DNA of 64,000 nucleotides from Limnephilus marmoratus (GCA_917880885.1 OU862934.1:30364734-30428733), one strand, 5' to 3'. Numbered from the stretch's first letter, positions 52,006 through 63,000 are shown. Notes: generated from the letters alone by a model not told the origin. Made by a program: numbers and translations.

Positions 52006-52489
52006 TCAGAGAGAGAATTCTATCGTTTTTTTACAGTGATTTCACTGTACAATTCCTTAAATAAAATCGTTGATTTTCCGCCGTTCAATAAATTTCACAC
52101 ATACGTCGTAACGTTTCGGAATCCCTCGCTTTCCTTGCACAACTTTGTTTCCTATTGATCTAATATTATACCAACAGGCAGTTCCGAGAAGAACCAAGTT
52201 AGAACAAGAAGAAGCAAATAGATTCAACAAAGTCTTCGCTCTCTTCCATGTATCGTCAAGAATTGCTAATAAATTATTACGTATTGAAGATCTTTGGAGA
52301 GAAACGTAAAGTTGGTTTTAAAACGATTATTTCGTTAACAGTACGTTGCAGAAGATAAATTGATAAAGATATAATATCGGGATGTTACCGACATTTTTTC
52401 CAACGATTACCGAGTTTATTTGAAAAAAATGTGGAAATATCATTTTGCCATCCGATGACATTATTTTTCAATAGTTTTTTGAAGTGAAA
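52006..52489. other. Unassigned interval
   Basis: Nothing recognised. Confidence 0.45.
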
Positions 52490-53160
52490 ACTTATTTAGC
52501 AACGTTGTGATTTGACTCTCGATAATATACATCTATATCGAGAGTAAAATTTTTGCAATTTACAATGCTTTGTAAATAACCGGTATCCTCTTTGTGCGGT
52601 GCTTCCTAGCCTCCCCAATCTTGCCTACTTTAGTTTTCTGAAGGTTTTACTTCTACCGTGTGTGAATTGCACACTTGTATTTTTTAATTGAAATTTTTTT
52701 TAGCACCGTTGTGATTTGACTCTCGATGAAACGCAAAATAGTGACAATAAACAGAGACAAACACATACATTTATAGGGTTTAGCCTGTGAATCAGATGAA
52801 TCAGAATAATAGTTTTCCTCTTCGTGCAATGCTTTGTAAATAACTGGTATACTCTTTGTGCGGTGTTTCGTAGCCTCCCAACCCTTGCCTACTTTAGTTT
52901 TTTGAAGGTTTTACTTGTATCGGATGTGAACCGCACTTGTACTTTTGAAGAGAAAACTTCTTCTTTCAACGTTGTGATTTGGAAAATAGTGACACCGAAA
53001 ATAGACAAACACCTACATCTATAGGATTTAGCCTGCGAGAGAATGAGATAGTTTGATTGGTCTTCTCTTTATGTGGTGCATCGTGGCCTTCTAACTCTTG
53101 TCTACTTTAATTTTCTGAAGGTTTCACTTCTACCGCGTGTGAATTGCACACTCTGATATT
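52490..53160 (+). repeat. R2 tandem array (about 2.5 units of ~235 bp)
   Basis: CTCTTTGTGCGGTGYTTC, GCCTACTTTAGTTTTYTGAA, GTGTGAATTGCACAC and GTTGTGATTTGACTCTCGAT recur at about 235-bp spacing, with copies about 80-90% alike by eye. Single units are dispersed at 19850, 20395, 21005 and 39680. Confidence 0.68.
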
Positions 53161-54104
53161 TTTTGTTTAATGTTTATGTTTTAATATCAATTGTTGCTGC
53201 CATTTATCCATTTTTTCGCCATTAGTTCATTGGCCCCGCCCATCGTTCCGTTTCTTACGATTCATTCATATTCCGTCAGACTATTGCAAACATCTATAAA
53301 ACAAACAGCACTTAGGAATATCAATTAATTTAAAGCCTAACCTAAATAAAATTATAATTATAAAATCTTGTCAAATCTAACTAACTTAATTAGTATTTCA
53401 AAATCTACTTTATTTCATATTTTTCTTCCATTTGTTATAGTGTACTCTTTATAGGGTTAACCCATACTTCATTTCACCTTTTTTTTATTTTATTAGAAGA
53501 TACTTAATTCTATCAACCGCATAGAAAGAATCTTGTCTCATATGTCCGTCTCGGCACAGGTACATCCTAGTGAGACAAGCATCGAAATCCACCTGCAACC
53601 AAAATTTATATAGATAAATAAATAAATAAAAAAATGCTGCGAGAACGGGACCCAATTGATGCGTAAAGTCGTAACCATTGGAGACAAGCGACAAAATAAA
53701 TTTTTAGTTTTTGATTAAAACGAATGTCACCGGATAGCAAGATGACACACAATCCTAATAATTTTTGTACGCTCAAAACTTACATTTTAATCAGTTCCGG
53801 CAAATCCGTAACTAAAATAACTTTTTTATTTCCATGCCGCACAAGAAATGCGAATTATTTATATACTAGATTAATAAAAACAGTACCTTACCATTAATAT
53901 ATTTTACGTACAACGATTCGAAAACTATATAACCCGTTTTTCAACTATAAAGTTAGCGGTAAGCACCAGATTTAATTTTTCTAGACGATGAATTAATAAT
54001 TTCGGGAGGACAACATGTGTTTACATTTTTAATATTCGTAGCACGTTCTTCAGAATTAATTAAAATCAACGCTGCAGAAAGGTCGAATCTCCAGGCCTGC
54101 TAGG
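53161..54104. other. Unassigned AT-rich interval
   Basis: Nothing recognised. The start may still be R2-derived. Confidence 0.45.
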
Positions 54105-54325
54105 GTGAATTCGACCGTATGTTCGTGCAATACGCCGTGCCGCGGCGTTTATTTGTTTACACGCTTTCTTCACTTACGTCGTTAAGATTCCCACATTATT
54201 TATCTTCTTCCTCTTTTCTTTGATACAGCAAATTCGACAGTAGGTTCGTCCAGAGCACGGGTCGCGAGTCGCAATTTGTCTACACGGTTTCTTTACTTAC
54301 GTCGTTAAGATTCTGAATATATTTT
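54105..54325 (+). repeat. Diverged tandem duplication
   Basis: Two copies of about 85 bp at about 54107-54192 and 54227-54313: AATTCGACMGTAKGTTCGTS ... TTACGTCGTTAAGATTC, separated by a CT-rich spacer. CpG-rich relative to its flanks. Confidence 0.6.
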
Positions 54326-55059
54326 AGGGTATATTGTCATCTTAATTTAAAATCAGTTCGGGAATCGTTCGTTAAAGTCTTTCGGGTATCCTGATGCGCT
54401 GATTATTTTTCAAGATACTTGAAAAACAGATTACCCAATATTTTTTTACGATTTTTTTAAAGTCAAAATGAAGCGTTAGTGTCAGTGAAGTTAGAAAATT
54501 TAGAGAAAAATTTGGTTAGCTAATGAAACATTATTTATTTAGAGTAGGTACACAATCATTTTAGATACAGTTTGAAAATGGCCCTGTAAGCCAAAAGAGC
54601 AGTAACAATTATAAAAAAAGTAAAATACTCATTAAATTTAAATTATGTTAAATTTAAAAAAAAAATGGTGTTATACGAATTAAATACCAAAACAATTAAT
54701 ACATTTTCGATACGTTTTAAAAGTTCATCCGTCCACCTTTAAAGAGCCTTATTAAAACTAACAATTTCGACTAACCACGGTTTATATAGCCAATAAAACT
54801 CTTTTCACATGACGAAAATTGGAACACCCTTAAAGCGTGTGTTTAATAAAATAGCATTATCGTAGATACTAACTTACTTTATGAATATTTTAATGGAGAT
54901 GTGGTAGGTAATACCAATATACATTTTTTTCTTTTCACAACATTATTTATTGTACATATCGTACAAATAAAATTTTAAATAACTTTGCAGCCGGTGACGT
55001 CGCCGCTACATACATTCTATTATTTTTTGTATAAAAGTTCGAGTTATGTCGAATTCTTG
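54326..55059. other. Unassigned AT-rich interval
   Basis: Nothing recognised. Confidence 0.5.
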
Positions 55060-55620
55060 ATTTTCGATGGAGTTCTTCAAGGGCATATCTTGGGCCCGCT
55101 TCTATTCCTCCTTTTCATTAACGATATAGATTCGGCCATCACTCATTTACGTTATTAATGTTTGCAGCTGACTTAAAACTATAATCAAGAAACCTTATCG
55201 ACTTGCAATTTGATATGGACTCCTTTGATAATTGAGCAAAAACACATTGTCGTTCAGTACACCAAAATGCAATGTCGTCTCTTATACAAGAGAGAAACAG
55301 ACGATCACATTTGTTAATTTAATCAACGGCAAAATTTTTCATCATATAAAAGATTTAGGAATTCTTTTTGACGGTGAAATGGCATATAACCATCATGTAA
55401 ATAATTAATGCCGGAGAACTTATAAATTGCTGGGCTTTGTCATTCGCAATTCTCTCCCATTCCAAAACCCATTAATATTAAGACTCCTTTACAATTCACT
55501 AGTCCTGAGTGTATTGGAGTCGAAATGTATAATCTGGGCTCTATTGTCCTTCTCTAATGTGCTTTCTCTCTGTCTTTATCTCAACCTTATATATTATCAA
55601 GTAAAAGTTTGTTCTTAGGT
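55060..55620 (+). pseudogene. Decayed CR1-like reverse transcriptase
   Basis: The plus strand reads DGVLQGHILGPLLFLLFIND, then frameshifted LMFAADLKL (the ADD motif with the first Asp changed to Ala), GKIFHHIKDLGILFDGEMAY, stop, YKLLGFVIRNSLPFQNPLIL and LLYNSLVLSVLES. Order and spacing match RT motifs B' to thumb. Several stops; endonuclease and the 3' end are absent. Confidence 0.78.
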
Positions 55621-55819
55621 TAGTATATAATAATACTGTCCTGAAGAATTAGGATTTAACCAGAACTAGTTGACATAATGCATAAATTATAATTAAGAGG
55701 TTAAAAACAAAGTAATTTTTGATTTAATAAATAAAAGGATACTGTAAACGGTTCCATGCCAACTCAGGATGAAACTAACTCAGAACCACCTCGGAAAGGT
55801 CATTAAAAGCTATGTGTAA
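55621..55819. other. Short unassigned interval
   Basis: Nothing recognised. Confidence 0.4.
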
Positions 55820-56055
55820 GCTCGCCCTGGTATAAGATCACCATTCAGAATTGAAACGTTGCTTGAAATGGACTTAACCGTGTTTGGTGACCAGATCTGA
55901 ATAGCCAGGTACTTCCCCACCTCCCTCTTCCCCATCTTCTTCCCTTCCCCATTACCTTCAGCCTCACATCATACCCCAATTGGGGATTCCAAAGTCCCAC
56001 TGGCTCCAGACGGGAGCAGCTGGGACACTTGTGCGGTATTCATGTAAAAAAAATA
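55820..56055 (+). mobile_element. SINE-2 copy (5' truncated)
   Basis: Plus orientation: CAGAATTGAAACGTTGCTTG, GACCAGATCTGAATAGCCAG, ACCCCAATTGGGGATTCCAA, GGCTCCAGACGGGAGCAGCT, TTGTGCGGTATTCATGTAAA and an A run. The tRNA head is absent. Confidence 0.68.
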
Positions 56056-56296
56056 AATTAAATAGCCAGTAACCCTAACGTAACTTAACCTATTTAACCA
56101 CTTTTTTAATATTTTTTTCTGAGTTGGTTTCATTCTGAGTTGGCCGGTCACCACTGCAAACATGTCGACATTCCGGGAGTCGGTAGGAAATCGACATAAA
56201 TCGAGTACTGGAAGAAATAAAAATGCGGGAATTGTTTCGCGACGCATGCTACATGGACTCTACAACCACAGAAGTTAAGTAACAATTTTATATTGA
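56056..56296. other. Short unassigned interval
   Basis: Nothing recognised. Confidence 0.4.
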
Positions 56297-56337
56297 AATT
56301 AATGAATTACTTCGTTTTTACCACTTTTATTGTTTAT

Positions 56338-56382
56338 AAAACCGACATGTTTCGTCAGCAAAGCTGACTTCTTCAGGGTTTT
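56338..56382 (-). ncRNA. Hammerhead ribozyme, left PLE end
   Basis: Inverse copy of the ribozyme at 57615-57659 with identical core, stems and cleavage position. See that entry. Confidence 0.75.
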
Positions 56383-56570
56383 GACAGAACTAATTTAAAA
56401 AATAGACATATATATAGGTAATAGAGAAAAATAATCGACATAAACAATAATAAAATTAGAAAAAAAATGATGTTTAAGGGACGAGGGGCAATATAGAACA
56501 ATAAATTTTTTTTTTTTTATTTTAAAAGGGGAATAGATTTAATAATGGGTCATTTAAAAACAATGATGAT

Positions 56571-57486
56571 GTGTTCTGTGTTTGGACAGGTACATTGAGA
56601 CAACTTAATATTTTTCTTAATTTCTTAAACAAACTCCATAAAAACATAAAATTTACTGTAGAGATTGGGCAAAATTCGAGTATAAACTTTTTGGATTTAA
56701 ATATTTCAATAATTAATGATAAATTTGAATTTAACATTTTTCGTAAAGATACATACACAGACATTGTAATCCACAACACTTCAAATCATCCAATTTCTCA
56801 AAAAATGTCAGCTTTCCATTCTATGATTCATAGATTAGTCAATGTACCCCTATCTCCCAATATTTTTTCGATAGAACTCAATGTTATTAAACGAATTGCT
56901 ATTAAAAATGAATACAACACCAATTTAATTGAAAACATTCTCAATAAAAAATATAAGAATAAATTCCTTAAATCATATATCTATCTTGCACAAAAGGATC
57001 AGGGAGGGAAAAAATGGAGGAAAATTATGTATTTCAATAATAAAATCTCTAATGCCTTGACAAAGAATGTACCAAATGAAATTCTTCCTGTATTTTATGC
57101 AAATAATAAACTTAAAAATTATATTGTAAATAATAAAGATAGAGATTCCAAAACTGAAAAAATCTGGAATTTATAAATTGAAATGTAATGATTGTGATTT
57201 CTTTTATATGGGTAAAACTTCGAGAAACTTTGAAATAAGGATTAAAGAGCATATGAAAGCTTTAAATAATAATAGTTTCTCGGAGTTTGCCAACCATTTA
57301 ATAGAAACTAGTCATACCTTTAATTTTAACAGTGGAATAGAATTAATTCATGGTAATGTCAATGGCATTCAGTTGGACAAATTAGAAATTTTAGAGATTA
57401 TAAAGAGGGTTAATGCAAATTTAAATATTATTAATAATCAAAAATTGTTTTTAAATGACCCATTATTAAATCTATTCCCCTTTTAA
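56571..57486 (+). pseudogene. PLE reverse transcriptase C-terminus with GIY-YIG endonuclease
   Basis: The first frame (56571-57176) has LNFLNKLHKNIKFTVEIGQN, INFLDLNISIINDKFEFNIF, RKDTYTDIVIHNTSNHPIS and SIELNVIKRIAIKNEY, the conserved PLE RT thumb and linker (FLDL...FRK.T.TD). A frameshift at an A run near 57160 leads to GIYKLKCNDCDFFYMGKTSR, NFEIRIKEHMKAL, FANHLIETSHTF and LEILEIIKR, the GIY-YIG nuclease with its Cys pair. It ends LFLNDPLLNLFPF. The catalytic YADD part of RT is missing. In an active element RT and nuclease act together at the target. Confidence 0.9.
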
Positions 57487-57614
57487 AATTTTTAATTGTT
57501 CTATATTGCCCCTCGTCCCTTAAACATCATTTTCTTTCTAATTTTATTATTGTTTATGTCGATTATTTTTCTCTATTACCTATATATATGTCTATTTTTA
57601 AAATTAGTTCTGTC

Positions 57615-57659
57615 AAAACCCTGAAGAAGTCAGCTTTGCTGACGAAACATGTCGGTTTT
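57615..57659 (+). ncRNA. Hammerhead ribozyme, right PLE end
   Basis: Stem I AAAACC (57615-57620) pairs with GGTTTT (57654-57659). Core CTGAAGA (57621-57627). Stem II GTCAGC-TTT-GCTGAC (57629-57643, one unpaired A before it). GAAA (57644-57647) with stem III AC-AT-GT, then C17 at 57653 as the predicted cleavage site. All three stems and conserved core bases are present. Hammerhead motifs are an established feature of PLE ends. Self-cleavage is predicted, not shown. Confidence 0.78.
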
Positions 57660-57749
57660 ATAAACAATAAAAGTAACAATTATTATAAGCAATAATTATC
57701 AGCCTGAAACACTCATCCACATTGAAAAATCTTCCGAGAAAAGATACAT

Positions 57750-57821
57750 GACGCCAACGGGACTTGAACCCGTGTCCTCTCGATTGCCGGTCGATTGCTC
57801 TGACCACTGAGCTATGGCGGC
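57750..57821 (-). tRNA. tRNA-like gene (array copy 1)
   Basis: Same 72-nt cloverleaf as at 45044-45115. Confidence 0.6.
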
Positions 57822-58162
57822 TTATCTCGTACCCGCCAAATGATTCAATATATGCTAGTGTTTCATTCAACAATTATTGCTTATTATATTTTTTCCACCT
57901 GAAAACAACCAACTTTATTTTTGCGAGAGAAACATTGTAAGTGTTAAATCCCTCGCTAGGTGGCGTCGAGACAAATTATGTCTTCATTTATTGGGGAAAT
58001 ACTGAAACTTGTCAAATATTAATTATTATTTTTAATTGTAAAACTAACGTTTTTAAGACAAGATTTTTTATGCATAGCACAAAGGGTAACAATTATTATA
58101 AGCAATAATTATCAGCCTGAAACACTCATCCACATTGAAAAATCTTCCGAGAAAAGATACAT

Positions 58163-58234
58163 GACGCCAACGGGACTTGAACCCGTGTCCTCTCGATTGC
58201 CGGTCGATTGCTCTGACCACTGAGCTATGGCGGC
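58163..58234 (-). tRNA. tRNA-like gene (array copy 2)
   Basis: Identical to array copy 1, 413 bp further on. Confidence 0.6.
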
Positions 58235-58575
58235 TTATCTCGTACCCGCCAAATGATTCAATATATGCTAGTGTTTCATTCAACAATTATTGCTTATTAT
58301 ATTTTTTCCACCTGAAAACAACCAACTTTATTTTTGCGAGAGAAACATTGTAAGTGTTAAATCCCTCGCTAGGTGGCGTCGAGACAAATTATGTCTTCAT
58401 TTATTGGGGAAATACTGAAACTTGTCAAATATTAATTATTATTTTTAATTGTAAAACTAACGTTTTTAAGACAAGATTTTTTATGCATAGCACAAAGGGT
58501 AACAATTATTATAAGCAATAATTATCAGCCTGAAACACTCATCCACATTGAAAAATCTTCCGAGAAAAGATACAT

Positions 58576-58647
58576 GACGCCAACGGGACTTGAACCCGTG
58601 TCCTCTCGATTGCCGGTCGATTGCTCTGACCACTGAGCTATGGCGGC
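58576..58647 (-). tRNA. tRNA-like gene (array copy 3)
   Basis: Identical; last minus-strand copy before the central junction. Confidence 0.6.
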
Positions 58648-59098
58648 TTATCTCGTACCCGCCAAATGATTCAATATATGCTAGTGTTTCATTCAACAAT
58701 TATTGCTTATTATATTTTTTCCACCTGAAATTTTCCACTTGATATTTTTTCCGCGTCATGTATCTTTTCTCGGAAGATTTTTCAATGTGGATGAGTGTTT
58801 CAGGCTGATAATTATTGCTTATAATAATTGTTACCCTTTGTGCTATGCATAAAAAATCTTGTCTTAAAAACGTTAGTTTTACAATTAAAAATAATAATTA
58901 ATATTTGACAAGTTTCAGTATTTCCCCAATAAATGAAGACATAATTTGTCTCGACGCCACCTAGCGAGGGATTTAACACTTACAATGTTTCTCTCGCAAA
59001 AATAAAGTTGGTTGTTTTCAGGTGGAAAAAATATAATAAGCAATAATTGTTGAATGAAACACTAGCATATATTGAATCATTTGGCGGGTACGAGATAA

Positions 59099-59170
59099 GC
59101 CGCCATAGCTCAGTGGTCAGAGCAATCGACCGGCAATCGAGAGGACACGGGTTCAAGTCCCGTTGGCGTC
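59099..59170 (+). tRNA. tRNA-like gene (array copy 4)
   Basis: First plus-strand copy. Acceptor mismatch at the second pair (C100:T169); D, anticodon and T stems intact; T loop TTCAAGT. TCTTTTCT about 7 nt past the 3' end. Confidence 0.6.
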
Positions 59171-59511
59171 ATGTATCTTTTCTCGGAAGATTTTTCAATG
59201 TGGATGAGTGTTTCAGGCTGATAATTATTGCTTATAATAATTGTTACCCTTTGTGCTATGCATAAAAAATCTTGTCTTAAAAACGTTAGTTTTACAATTA
59301 AAAATAATAATTAATATTTGACAAGTTTCAGTATTTCCCCAATAAATGAAGACATAATTTGTCTCGACGCCACCTAGCGAGGGATTTAACACTTACAATG
59401 TTTCTCTCGCAAAAATAAAGTTGGTTGTTTTCAGGTGGAAAAAATATAATAAGCAATAATTGTTGAATGAAACACTAGCATATATTGAATCATTTGGCGG
59501 GTACGAGATAA

Positions 59512-59583
59512 GCCGCCATAGCTCAGTGGTCAGAGCAATCGACCGGCAATCGAGAGGACACGGGTTCAAGTCCCGTTGGCGTC
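59512..59583 (+). tRNA. tRNA-like gene (array copy 5)
   Basis: Identical to copy 4, 413 bp on. The array ends 138 bp downstream. Confidence 0.6.
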
Positions 59584-59765
59584 ATGTATCTTTTCTCGGA
59601 AGATTTTTCAATGTGGATGAGTGTTTCAGGCTGATAATTATTGCTTATAATAATTGTTACCCTTTGTGCTATGCATAAAAAATCTTGTCTTAAAAACGTT
59701 AGTTTTACAATTAAAAATAATAACAATAAAAGTGGTAAAAACGAAATAATTTATTAATTTCAATC

Positions 59766-60228
59766 ATAATGGTGCCACAAAATAATTTTGCTGTGTTAGA
59801 AGAAACAATTTTATAGCTCATAGCGAAGTTAATTGTCGGTTTTGCGATATGTACATGTATATCTTTTTTCGCCTTTGTGGCGAATGTCATCATCTTCTCA
59901 ACCAGAAATCTGAGAAATATGTAAATAATAACAAACGTGTATCAAGTCAGTCATCAAATAACGGCGAGTTGTGAAATTTTTCGTGATATTATTAATTTGT
60001 CCTTGTTTGGTTTCGAAATAAGAATATGCTTAGCTCCCAACGGGATATCATGCAACAGTTTCTACGTCTCCCTAACCATCACCTGGCTGGAAAAGAATTT
60101 AAAATTTGGAACATTGGCTAGAAAAATAGTGAAAATTAGAGTGCACGGTGTTTTTCGTAAAGTTCGTTTTTGTAAAAAGAAGTAATTTAACCGTCTCGGA
60201 AGTACGTAATATCGTTTCAACTCATAGA
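59766..60228. other. Unassigned interval with an open frame
   Basis: A plus-strand frame at 59937-60185 (82 codons) has no motif I recognise and is not called as a gene. Confidence 0.4.
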
Positions 60229-60837
60229 CATATGAATATTAGTAGACCAGAACATAAAGGTGAGGGGGGAAACCAACTACAGCGGGACGCAGAGCGGGAA
60301 GATGACTTTGGAGATATGTGATTCGTTGATAACTCAATATGACAGTTTATAGGCATCTCGCATTATAATATCACCATTTAGTTCTTAAAAGTAAACTGTG
60401 CTTTTGAATGATTAGACATTTTTACATGGGAGCGCGAATTGCTTGCCGTGTATTGAACAAATTTGCGAAGTCTAAATACGGCAAAGTAAAGTTCGTTTGT
60501 TTTCAGTCTCCAATATTTTGTTGCCGTATTTAGTTTGGACACTTTTACAAACGTTTCATAATTTACTTACCCCGTGAACATCGACGAGCACACGCCATGT
60601 ATCTCGAGTGATAGTATATATTTACACTTTTCAAAACACAAACCATGTTTTTTGCGGTGTTATTTCGTAAAATGCACCGATGAGCGCTCGACGCTGGCTC
60701 GCAGAAGGATGATGACGTCACATTTTTTAGATTCACGCGAAGCCATACTCAATCCCAGCTGGTTCCAAGGAACCGGTATGGGGAAGGGGAAATAATACGC
60801 TATTATCACTTAGGGCAGGTCTACTAATATTCACATG
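60229..60837. mobile_element. TIR element, 609 bp
   Basis: Inverted termini CATATGAATATTAGTAGACC (60229-60248) and, from the right, CATGTGAATATTAGTAGACC (60837-60818), one mismatch. No transposase coding. Interior contains ATACGGCAAAGTAAAGTTCG and an inverse-like TTGCCGTATTTAG nearby. Confidence 0.62.
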
Positions 60838-60979
60838 TCGATGTTTCTACTGTTGTGGCGATAATTACCACGGGGTATCGCTGTGGAGCTATATAACTAT
60901 ATTGTGATTATGTCATGTGCTCCTTAGCAGAGATATTCCTTGCATACCTTGCTTTTTCTGCTCATATTATCACCTTTTT

Positions 60980-61225
60980 CTTCTTTAATGGCACTACAGC
61001 CAATTTCGAGCATTGACCTCCTTCAAGATGAGCCTCCACCGCCCTCTGTCTTCTGCCGTCGTATTCCAATCTGCGACATGGAGTAGTCCTTTTGCATCCT
61101 TCCTGAAATCATCCTCCCATCTCAGTCTAGGTCTGCTCGCCTTTTGTTTCGCTCTCGGGTGTCCTGTTAGAACCTTCTTCGGTATTCGTGTGCTTATTAT
61201 TATGTTATCACCTAATTCCAGCAAA
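60980..61225 (-). pseudogene. LINE-F reverse transcriptase tail fragment
   Basis: The minus strand reads RIPKKVLTGHPRAKQKASRP, RLRWEDDFRKDAKGLLHVAD, WNTTAEDRGRWRLILKEVNA and RNWL, colinear with the end of LINE-F at 33790-34060. Confidence 0.8.
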
Positions 61226-62460
61226 CACCATTTCCCCTTTACGTTTTTAGTATTTAAATCAAGTGCATCTGACTCTGTAATTCGTCAGCAGTTTTGGACG
61301 TAATAGCCTAAATGTTTTAGACAGAAATGATAATTAGAAGTTTGATATGTGATATCGGCGATGACGCGGTAAATGCCCATCATCCACAGAAACCATGTGT
61401 ATCTAGCTAGCTGTATGCGGGAAGTACGTAGCATCGCTACCGCTTGCCCCTCGACCCATGTTTTTCACATGATGCAATGCTGCCTCATGATCTTCTTGAA
61501 TGAGTTTTGTTTTGCTTTAAATATTATTTTGCTTGTATTACTAACCTGATTTGTTGTATTATATCTTATTTTACTGTTAAGCACTTGCGTACTTGCAACG
61601 CTGCATACGTTGACACTGGAGGTCTAGATTCGTTCAAAATAAATAAATGTAGCTTCGTTTAACAAAAAAATTTGAATCTTGCGAAAGCCTTGAAGGAGTA
61701 ACCATCTGTTACTTATACCAGGGCGGGTAAGTGGTGGATAACCTCCACTACCCCCCAACCCGTTTGCAGGCCCAAAACAAATGTATGGATCAGTGAGCTC
61801 TCGGTATACTGCTTCCTTACAGCACTCGGCTTCTGTTAGAAATTAAACTTACAGACAATCATAATATTCTCAACGAATTTCAATAAAACGTATGAATTTC
61901 TTCGCTGCATGACTAGAGGGTCTTCACTAAAACAAAATGACGCATGTACAAAACGCAAACACGTAAATGATTTATTATATTTCCTTCGCTGAATAGAAGG
62001 CTATAAAGTGAGAGTATGTGATACGGAGAGACGTAGCGGCTACGGAGAGGTCAGAGTATAACCGATGAATATTTTTAACCTTCCAAACATTCGTGAGACC
62101 CCCTAGAACTCATACCCTAATCTTATCACGTCTAAGCCGAATCCCTCGCAAACAGTAACAGCGGTGGTACGAGAGGGTAGGATCGTTACTGTCGGGGGAT
62201 GCAGATTAAGCAATATTTTGCATGCGAATGGTTCGTATTCTACAGGAAAACTTTGAAGATAATCATACTTGAATATCCTCAAATGAGCTGAAGAACGTCA
62301 AATAACGTAAAACATGTGGAATATAGTAAAAAAAATATCAAGTTAAGGTAAAAATGTCATGTAAAATTATAATTTTTATGAAATTATATATGTATTTTTT
62401 GGTTTATATACCAATTTCAATCCTAAAATCGACTTAAAAATATATTTTCATTAATCTATC
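61226..62460. other. Unassigned interval
   Basis: No coding or repeat recognised; GC content is slightly higher in 61330-61480 and 61980-62220. Confidence 0.45.
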
Positions 62461-63000
62461 AGGGGGGGGGGGGGGTGGTAGAAGACCCAGAGAAAATTAG
62501 GGGGCGTTGAGATGGCTCAGTGAGGGCGTGGCCAGGTAAAAAAAATATGGTCTTTAACAAAAAAACACGCTTAATACATAGGTACTAATAATGCAAAGTA
62601 GACTTTAATATTGGTTAATTTTTGTTCTTGCATGTATTGTACTAATTTTTATCATAATGTGTGCGAAAATTCACATATTTCGGTCGTTCGGGAAGTGGAT
62701 GAAAATTGAACTAAAATAACCCATTACATTCAGATCTACATTTAATTGGATGACATGACATTTTTTATTATATACCTAATACTTTTATCTTATGCGTAGT
62801 ATTATTATTAAAAATTGACAATATATCATAAATACGATAAGGAAGGAGAACGCAACCCGGTACTTAAAATACAAAAGAATGTTTTATTTGGTAAACAAAA
62901 AGGTATAACAATAAATTTATGGGTAAGGATAATTTAATATATATTTTTAATCAAATTATTGATTCCGTGACAGTTGAACCCCCCCCCCCCCCCCCACCAC
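62461..63000. repeat. Poly(G) and poly(C) runs with AT-rich spacer
   Basis: A G run of 15 at 62462-62476 and a C run of about 17 at 62980-62996. Otherwise AT-rich without features. Confidence 0.6.

Larger units (their letters stand above)
57675..59721. mobile_element. tRNA-cassette insertion 2 (inverted tandem arrays) with 12-bp TSD
   Basis: Flanked by AACAATAAAAGT at 57663-57674 and 59722-59733; removing it restores the PLE end. The left array (57675 to about 58730) is about 2.5 units in minus orientation; the right array (about 58754-59721) is about 2.3 units in plus orientation; unit period 413 bp. The junction near 58730-58754 is asymmetric, with a short filler. The right end CAATTAAAAATAAT equals that of insertion 1. 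Units are nearly identical to each other. Confidence 0.82.
56297..59765 (+). mobile_element. Penelope-like element (PLE), 5'-truncated, with inverted end and nested insertion
   Basis: 56297-56566 is an inverse copy of the element's own 3' end (57444-57674 plus 59734-59765). 56567-57486 codes for the last part of RT plus GIY-YIG. The outer termini TGAAATTAATGAATTACTTC and, inverted, TGAAATTAATAAATTATTTC match. The 3' end is interrupted at 57674 by the tRNA-cassette array, flanked by AACAATAAAAGT. An inverted end joined to a truncated sense copy is common in PLEs. Confidence 0.85.

Noticed and set aside
57658..58699. Repeated 71-72 codon proteins over the tRNA-like genes
   Set aside because: Frames simply read through the tRNA cassette; no protein features, and tRNA structure explains the conservation.
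57675..59721. CRISPR-like array or simple satellite
   Set aside because: Units are 413 bp with no short spacers, both orientations occur, and TSDs flank the block; a eukaryotic retroelement-like insertion explains it better.
57675..59721. Retrozyme (hammerhead-bearing circular RNA element)
   Set aside because: Size and tandem form fit, but I found no CTGANGA plus GAAA core on either strand of the 413-bp unit.
59937..60185. 82-codon open frame
   Set aside because: No recognisable motif, no splice or promoter context; length is possible by chance.
62461..62998. Inverted G and C runs as element ends
   Set aside because: Flanking bases (GTGGTAG and ACCAC) do not extend the inversion; they look like independent homopolymers.
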